DNA of 64,000 nucleotides from Piscinibacter defluvii (GTDB lineage Bacteria > Pseudomonadota > Gammaproteobacteria > Burkholderiales > Burkholderiaceae_C): the NCBI RefSeq assembly GCF_004011805.1, contig NZ_RCHJ01000003.1, positions 496,001 to 560,000 on the forward strand. Direction: 5' to 3'. Positions 59,158-64,000 of the stretch are shown one piece after another; the first letter of the stretch is position 1, and every line of letters starts with the position of its first letter. The translations under genes were made by a program, and so were the position numbers. The notes under the pieces were generated by a model that was given only the letters and a program-made list of their open reading frames with translations, was not told the origin of the DNA and searched no databases.

Positions 59158-59709
59158 TCATCGCGGTGCAGAGGTGGTCCACTGCGCGTCCGCGATCAGC
59201 CTTGTCGTGCGCGCGCGCAGCTTCGCTCCTGCGGGATCGGCGTCTGACCAGTGGTAGGGACGATCCAGTGGCACCGACGATCCCGCAAGTTCGACGATGC
59301 GCAGCTCCCCAGCCTCTCCTCTGACATCGAAGCCGTGGACCCGCTCGTTCCACTCGAACGCGAGTTGATGCGCACCCGGCGCCAAGCGAAGTCGGATCAA
59401 TGAACGCGGCAGCGTCCCGATCTGCGAGTCTCCATCGACGCTGACGGTCAGCGGCCGAACCGCGTCCACCCAGGCTGATCGCACCACGTACACCGTGAGT
59501 ACGCCGGGCGTCGCCTCGAAACGCTTGGCGTCGGCCTCTATCGCGGCGCTGGGTACGGGCTCGGGCGTGCAGACCGTGCGCTTCGTGCGTGGCGTCGACA
59601 TGCAGTAGGTCCGGCTGTCGCCTGTGCTCTGCTCAGGGGCAGTGGCACAGCCTGCCAAGACTCCAGACGAGGCAAGGGCGCCCAGCAAAAGTTGTCTGCG
59701 CGAGACCAT
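59158..59709 (-). CDS. Lipoprotein, DUF2846-like, paralogue 2
   Basis: 183 residues with an RRQLLLGALASSGVLAGC lipoprotein signal. Shared blocks with paralogue 1: YCMSTPRTKRTVCTPEPVPSAAIEADAKRFEATPGVLTVYVVRSAWVD, then SVDGDSQIGTLPRSLIRLRLAPGAHQLAFEW. Two conserved Cys in the N-terminal strand pair probably form a disulfide. Tandem duplication is evident. It lies 88 bases downstream of the 59798 gene. Confidence 0.65.
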   Translation of the reverse strand: MVSRRQLLLGALASSGVLAGCATAPEQSTGDSRTYCMSTPRTKRTVCTPEPVPSAAIEADAKRFEATPGVLTVYVVRSAWVDAVRPLTVSVDGDSQIGTLPRSLIRLRLAPGAHQLAFEWNERVHGFDVRGEAGELRIVELAGSSVPLDRPYHWSDADPAGAKLRARTTRLIADAQWTTSAPR

Positions 59710-59797
59710 TCGGTTCTCGTGATCAGTTCATGTCTTGGCCTGCAGCGCCGCCAGGGCGGCTCGGTGGGGCCGTAGCGCCAATGCTCGGGAACGCCGC

Positions 59798-60169
59798 CTA
59801 CTTCAGCGTGAACCGCGCGGCCACGGCTGGCTTCCCGTTCAATGCCACATCCGCCAGCACCTTGGTGCCGGCGCCGACCTTGAAGCTGCCCTTGGCTTCG
59901 AGCTTGTCGCCAGCCAGCGCCAGCGGCGCCTCGGTCTTGTCGTTGCCGTTGAACACCGTGACCTTGCCGGTGGCGCTGGTCAGCTTCATCGGCTTGCCGT
60001 GGTCGCTGACGTGGATGACGATCAGGTCCGCCTTGGCGACGAGTTCCATGTCGCCGGCCTTGGTTTCGACGACGACGCCGCCATGCTTTGGCGCGTGGTC
60101 CTCGGCGGCGAACGCGGGCGCTGCCGCGGCGGCGGCGGAGATCAGGAGGGTCGTGAGAAGGTGCTTCAT
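59798..60169 (-). CDS. Periplasmic protein of the RND efflux cluster, 123 residues
   Basis: Signal peptide ends PAFAAED. The mature part begins HAPKHGGVVVETKAGDMELVAKADLIVIHVSDHGKPMKLTSATGKVTVFNG, which resembles the N-terminal segment of CzcB/CusB-like membrane-fusion proteins (HGG..., dxELV, DHGKP), but here it is a free-standing protein. His residues (DHAPKHGG, HVSDHGK) may bind metal. Encoded just after the PII-like gene, so it may be a metal-loading partner for the pump. Confidence 0.65.
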   Translation of the reverse strand: MKHLLTTLLISAAAAAAPAFAAEDHAPKHGGVVVETKAGDMELVAKADLIVIHVSDHGKPMKLTSATGKVTVFNGNDKTEAPLALAGDKLEAKGSFKVGAGTKVLADVALNGKPAVAARFTLK

Positions 60170-60205
60170 CGTGAATCCTTGGTGGGTTGGAAGAAAAAGG
60201 GGGCG

Positions 60206-60544
60206 TCAGTGGATGGGCGTCGCGCTGACCACATCGATGACGGTGATCCATCCGGCGATCGCCTGGCCAGTGCGGGCGGCGTCGGTGAGCGCTGCCGAGA
60301 GGGCCTCGACCTCGCTGTCCTCGCACAGCAACTCCAGCTTGTATTCGTTGACGACTTCGTCGCCGAGGTCCATCGCATAGTGCTTCTCGTCGCTGTCCAG
60401 AGGCAGCAGCGAGCCCTTGACGATGTAGACGGCGAGGTTGTGGCGGCGGCCACCGCGGGCGCCGCCCCAGGCCGGGCTGTCCTTCAGTGCCGCGATCACG
60501 TCGGCGATGCGGCTGCGATGCACGTAGGCCTTGATTTCCTTCAT
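60206..60544 (-). CDS. PII-like protein linked to metal efflux pump
   Basis: 112 residues. The start MKEIKAYVHRSRIADVIAALKDS is a PII/GlnB-type beta-alpha unit, then HNLAVYIVKGSLLPL and VNEYKLELLCEDSEVEALSAALTDAARTGQAIAGWITVIDV. The T-loop region is short and the uridylylated Tyr is not seen. PII-like proteins of this kind (PII-NG group) are known beside CusA/CzcA-family genes. It may sense metal or adenylate state and gate the pump. ATGA overlap with the RND gene. Confidence 0.8.
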   Translation of the reverse strand: MKEIKAYVHRSRIADVIAALKDSPAWGGARGGRRHNLAVYIVKGSLLPLDSDEKHYAMDLGDEVVNEYKLELLCEDSEVEALSAALTDAARTGQAIAGWITVIDVVSATPIH

Positions 60545-63500
60545 GGCGTCTCCTGGGTGGGTTGCGGTAGCGCGACGGCTTGCGGTTGTTCGGCGTCTTC
60601 TTCGGCCGCGTCACGCGCGCGCTGCTTGGCTTCGGCGCGCGACTCCGACCATTCGTAGATCAGCGGCAGCAGCAGCAACGTCAGCAGCGTCGAGGTGATC
60701 AAGCCGCCGATCACCACGGTGGCCAGCGGGCGCTGGGTCTCGGCGCCGACGCCGGTGGAAATCAGCATCGGCACGAGCCCGAGGATCGCCACCGAGGCCG
60801 TCATCAGCACCGGCCGCAGGCGCAGCGCGGCGCCCTGGCGCACGGCATCGCGGATCGACAGGCCGTGCTTGCGCTGGTCGTTGAGGAACGAGACCAGCAC
60901 GATGCCGTTCAGCATCGCGACCCCGAACACGGCGATGAAGCCGATGGCCGACGGCACCGACAGGTACTGGCCGGTGATGAACAGCCCGACGATGCCTCCG
61001 ATGATCGCGAACGGGACGTTTGCAATGATCAGCGTGGCATGGCGCACCGAGTTGAACGCCGTGTACAGCAGGATGAAGATCAGGCCGATGGTCAGCGGGA
61101 CGATGATGCCCAGGCGTTCCATCGCACGCTGCTGGTTCTCGAAGGCGCCGCCCCATTCCACCCAGTAGCCGGTGGGCATCTTCACCTTCGCCTGGATCGC
61201 GGCGTTCGCGTCCTTGACGAAGCTGTCAACGTCGCGGCCCTGCACGTCCATCTGCAGTACGGCGTAGCGCTGCAGCGCTTCGCGCCGCACGAAGGTGTAG
61301 CCCTCGGCGAGCTCGATCTTCGCCACCTGGGCGAAGGGCACGATCGCGCCTTCGGAAGTGCGGATGGGAATGGCGGCGATGGCCGATGGGCTGTTGCGGA
61401 ACTCCTCCGGCAGCCGTACGGAAATGTCGAAGCGGCGTGTGCCTTCGATCAGCGTCGAGACGGTCTCGCCGCCGATGCCGGCCTGGACGATGGCCAGGAT
61501 GTCGTCGGCGTTCAGGCCATAACGTGCCGCCGCCTGGCGGTCCACCTTGATGACCATCTGCGGCTTGCCCTTGTTGGCTTCCGCGGACAAGTCGGCCACG
61601 CCGGGCACACCACCGACCACGCCCTTGAGCTGCGCGGACAACTCTTCGAGCTTGTCCAACTCCTCGCCGTACACCTTCAGCGCCAGCGTCGCGCGCACGC
61701 CGGAGATCAGCTCTTCGACGCGCATCTGGATCGGCTGAGTGGCGCCGAAGACAGCGGTCTGCACCGCACCTTCGAGGAACTCCTGCATCTCCCGGCCGAG
61801 AGCGGCATACGACTGTTTCGTCGGCCACTCGTCCTTGGGCTTCATGTCGAGCAGGACTTCCATGTAGTTCACATCGGCCGTCTCGCCTTTCTCGGCGCGG
61901 CCGATGGTGGCCAGCACCGAGTTCACCTGCGGGTACTTCTTGCGCAGGGCGGCGTCCATCACGTTGGCCACGCGGACCGATTCCTCGAGCGATGTCGAGG
62001 GAATGCCGACGACGCGGAACATGATCGCGTCCTCCTGCAGCGTCGGCATGAACTCCTTGCCGAGCAGCGGGAAGAGGGCGAGGGCGCCGACGAGCAGCGC
62101 GACCGCCGCGCCGATGACGGTCTTCTTGCGGTCGAGCGCCCAGTCCAGCATCGGCAGGTAGAGCTTCTTCGCGCCGCGCACCAGCCAGGTGTCCTTCTCC
62201 TCCTTGGGCTTGAGGATCAGCGCCGCCAGCACCGGCACCAGCGTGAGCGACAGCAGCAGCGAGCCGGCCATCGCGAACGTGATGGTCAGTGCCATCGGCT
62301 TGAACAGCTTGCCTTCCAGCCCCGTCAGCGAGAACAGCGGCAGGAACACGACGATGATGATCATGATCGCGAAGGCGATCGGGTTCGCCACTTCGCGCGC
62401 CGCTTCGAGCACCACGTGGGTCCGGTTGATCGGCCGGCCCGACTCGCGTGCATGCGCCAGCAGGCGGAAGGCGTTCTCCACCATCACAACCGCGCCGTCG
62501 ACCATCATCCCGATGCCGATCGCCAGCCCGGCCAACGACATCAAGTTGGCCGACATGCCGAAGCGCTGCATGCAGATGAACGCGAACAGCATCGCCAGCG
62601 GCAGCGTGACGATCACGACGATCGCGGAACGGAACTCGCCGAGGAACAGGAACAGGATCACCGCGACCAGGATCGAGCCTTCGATGAGGGCGTTGGTCGA
62701 GGTCGCCAGCGCCTTGTCGACGATCTCGGTGCGGTCGTAGGCTGCCTTCAGCTCGATGCCCTTGGGCAGCGCGGCCTGCGCGATGGCGAGCTTCTCCTTG
62801 ACCGCCTTCACCACGGAGGCTGAGTTCTCGTGGATGCGCGCCAGCGCGATGCCGAGCACCGTCTCCTGGCCGTTGCGTGTGACTGCGCCGAAGCGCACGG
62901 CCGGGGCCTCCTTCACGTCGGCCACGTCGCGCACGTAGACCGGCGAGCCGTTGCGCTCGGCCACGACGATGGTGCCGATGTCGGCGGCGTTGCTGACGAG
63001 CCCCAGACCGCGCACCAGGTACTGCTCGACACCGATGTTCAGGAACTGCCCGCCGACCTGCTTGTTGTTGGCCGCGAGCCGCTCCATCACTTCCTTGAAC
63101 GACAGCCCGTACTTGACCAGTCGCCGCGGGTCAATCTGCACCTGGTACTGCTTTTCGTGGCCGCCCCAGGTCGTCACGTCATCGACACCCGCGGCCGTGC
63201 GCAGGATGAGCCGCACCGTCCAGTCCTGCAGCGTGCGCAGGTCCATTGCACTGAGCTTCTTGTCGGCGTCCTCGATCGTGTACCAGAACACCTGGCCCAG
63301 GCCCGAGCTGTTGGGGCCGAGTTCGGGTTCGCCGTAGCCTGCGGGCAAGCGGCCTTTCACCTCCTGCAGCTTCTCGCCCACGAGACGGCGCGCGAAGTAG
63401 ATGTCGACGCTGTCCTTGAAGTACACGCCGACGTAGGACAGGCCGAACAGCGAGACCGAGCGGACGACTTCCACGTCCGCCAGGCCCGCCATCGCGGCTT

Positions 63501-63708
63501 CGATCGGAACGGTGAGCAGCTTTTCGATGTCTTCGGCGGCGACGCCGGGGGACTCGGTATAGATGTTCACCTGCGCCGGCGTCACGTCGGGGAAGGCGTC
63601 CACCGGCACCTGCCGGTAGGCCATGGCCCCGAGGCCGATGAGCACGGCGAAGGCCACCAGCACCAGCACTTTGTAGCGCAGGCTGGCATCAACGATTGCA
63701 TTGAGCAT
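60541..63708 (-). CDS. CzcA/CusA-family RND heavy-metal efflux pump
   Basis: 1,055 residues with two sets of membrane helices and large periplasmic loops. HME-RND features: VPVDAFPDVTPAQVNIYTESPGVAAEDIEKL at the start, the proton-relay helix IGIGMMVDGAVVMVEN, and late GFIAVFGVAMLNGIVLVSFLND. It exports metal cations across the outer membrane together with a CzcB-type adaptor and CzcC-type channel. Ion preference (Co/Zn/Cd versus Cu/Ag) is not settled from sequence. The adaptor gene ends 15 bases upstream. Confidence 0.92.
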   Translation of the reverse strand: MLNAIVDASLRYKVLVLVAFAVLIGLGAMAYRQVPVDAFPDVTPAQVNIYTESPGVAAEDIEKLLTVPIEAAMAGLADVEVVRSVSLFGLSYVGVYFKDSVDIYFARRLVGEKLQEVKGRLPAGYGEPELGPNSSGLGQVFWYTIEDADKKLSAMDLRTLQDWTVRLILRTAAGVDDVTTWGGHEKQYQVQIDPRRLVKYGLSFKEVMERLAANNKQVGGQFLNIGVEQYLVRGLGLVSNAADIGTIVVAERNGSPVYVRDVADVKEAPAVRFGAVTRNGQETVLGIALARIHENSASVVKAVKEKLAIAQAALPKGIELKAAYDRTEIVDKALATSTNALIEGSILVAVILFLFLGEFRSAIVVIVTLPLAMLFAFICMQRFGMSANLMSLAGLAIGIGMMVDGAVVMVENAFRLLAHARESGRPINRTHVVLEAAREVANPIAFAIMIIIVVFLPLFSLTGLEGKLFKPMALTITFAMAGSLLLSLTLVPVLAALILKPKEEKDTWLVRGAKKLYLPMLDWALDRKKTVIGAAVALLVGALALFPLLGKEFMPTLQEDAIMFRVVGIPSTSLEESVRVANVMDAALRKKYPQVNSVLATIGRAEKGETADVNYMEVLLDMKPKDEWPTKQSYAALGREMQEFLEGAVQTAVFGATQPIQMRVEELISGVRATLALKVYGEELDKLEELSAQLKGVVGGVPGVADLSAEANKGKPQMVIKVDRQAAARYGLNADDILAIVQAGIGGETVSTLIEGTRRFDISVRLPEEFRNSPSAIAAIPIRTSEGAIVPFAQVAKIELAEGYTFVRREALQRYAVLQMDVQGRDVDSFVKDANAAIQAKVKMPTGYWVEWGGAFENQQRAMERLGIIVPLTIGLIFILLYTAFNSVRHATLIIANVPFAIIGGIVGLFITGQYLSVPSAIGFIAVFGVAMLNGIVLVSFLNDQRKHGLSIRDAVRQGAALRLRPVLMTASVAILGLVPMLISTGVGAETQRPLATVVIGGLITSTLLTLLLLPLIYEWSESRAEAKQRARDAAEEDAEQPQAVALPQPTQETP

Positions 63709-63723
63709 GGTCCGTGGTCCTTC

Positions 63724-64000
63724 TCAATGCCCGTGGCCGAGCTGGGATTTCAGCTTGCGTGCCTTGAGCGCATAGGCCCCGGAAGTGACCACCTGGTCGC
63801 CAGCCTTGATGCCCGACTTGAGCAGCGTGCGGCCGCCCACCCGTTCACCCGGCTCGACCTGGCGCGCTTCGTACGCACCCTGGTCGTAGACGAAGACGGT
63901 CGGCTGGCCCTCGAGCAGCACGATGGCCGCGTCGGGCAAGCTGATGACATCACGCTTGTCGCCGCCCGCCTCGATGGTCGCGGTGGCGAACATCTCGGGC
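63724..64000 (-). CDS. RND periplasmic adaptor (CzcB/CusB family), C-terminal part only
   Basis: About 92 codons at the window edge; the gene continues beyond 64000. Typical membrane-proximal end: VISLPDAAIVLLEGQPTVFVYDQGAYEARQVEPGERVGGRTLLKSGIKAGDQVVTSGAYALKARKLKSQLGHGH, read in two parts. The terminal HGH is His-rich as in CzcB. It pairs with the RND pump just downstream. Confidence 0.88.
   Translation of the reverse strand, partial: PEMFATATIEAGGDKRDVISLPDAAIVLLEGQPTVFVYDQGAYEARQVEPGERVGGRTLLKSGIKAGDQVVTSGAYALKARKLKSQLGHGH

Noticed and set aside
1-64000. CRISPR arrays, rRNA, tRNA genes, insertion sequences
   Set aside because: I looked for regular direct repeats, cloverleaf-like sequences and transposase motifs (DDE, terminal repeats) and found none that I could support.

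Overview
This is high-GC DNA with the codon bias and gene content of a betaproteobacterium, most likely a member of the Burkholderiales (inference from GC, the F/SXT-like transfer genes and the Pb/Cd and Cu/Zn resistance genes). The first 44.3 kb looks like most of an integrative and conjugative element (ICE) or a conjugative plasmid of the SXT/R391/IncC-like kind. The rest is a metabolic and heavy-metal island that may be part of the element or its chromosomal neighbour.

1-18.0 kb (minus strand) is one tightly overlapped type F transfer operon. Read in the direction of transcription it runs: unknown gene, lytic transglycosylase, OmpA-like lipoprotein, traA pilin, traL, traE, traK, traB, dsbC, traV, traC, trbI, S26 signal peptidase, small periplasmic protein, traW, traU, trbC, traN, small periplasmic protein, traF, and traH cut by the window edge. 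21.3-25.5 kb (minus) holds the DNA-processing genes: a DUF4400-type protein, the traD coupling ATPase and a MobH/TraI_2 relaxase whose usual metal-binding histidines I cannot find.

Two cargo blocks interrupt these transfer genes. Block 1 (18.1-21.2 kb) is a four-gene set I do not recognise as a named system: a GHKL-type ATPase facing a three-gene operon (STAS-like domain with a winged helix, small unknown protein, Cys-rich protein with a DUF4417-like region). It carries a perfect operator-like palindrome at each end. Block 2 (26.0-35.7 kb) starts with a 1,324-residue protein that I read as LOTUS/OST-HTH, helical region, Ig-like fold, STAND-type ATPase and a phosphoribosyltransferase-like domain. 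A complete type III CBASS anti-phage operon follows (CD-NTase, HORMA, TRIP13-like ATPase, SAVED-nuclease effector), with a divergent capH-capP regulator pair and two near-identical operator repeats in the shared promoter region.

35.9-44.3 kb is the regulatory and maintenance part: FlhC/FlhD-like activators (SetC/SetD or AcaC/AcaD type), DUF932, a P4-type primase, a GHKL ATPase, small unknowns, a DUF1845-like protein and an AlpA-like excisionase. Nearly every gap here carries a perfect GC-rich stem-loop. No integrase with a complete active site, no att site and no oriT could be identified.

44.3-49.4 kb carries an ACT-domain protein, a desaturase-transporter operon and its probable LysR/ArgP-type regulator (a shared 9-mer lies at both promoters), and an HTH protein fused to a degenerate tyrosine-recombinase fold. 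49.4-64 kb is metal resistance: CzcE-like protein, PbrR/CadR-type MerR regulator with its 19-bp-spacer promoter, Pb/Cd/Zn P-type ATPase, DUF3703, lspA, PCu(A)C copper chaperone, a DsbB/DsbA-like pair, a Cop/Irl two-component system, small secreted proteins and lipoproteins, and a CzcA/CusA RND pump with a PII-like protein and the end of its CzcB-type adaptor.
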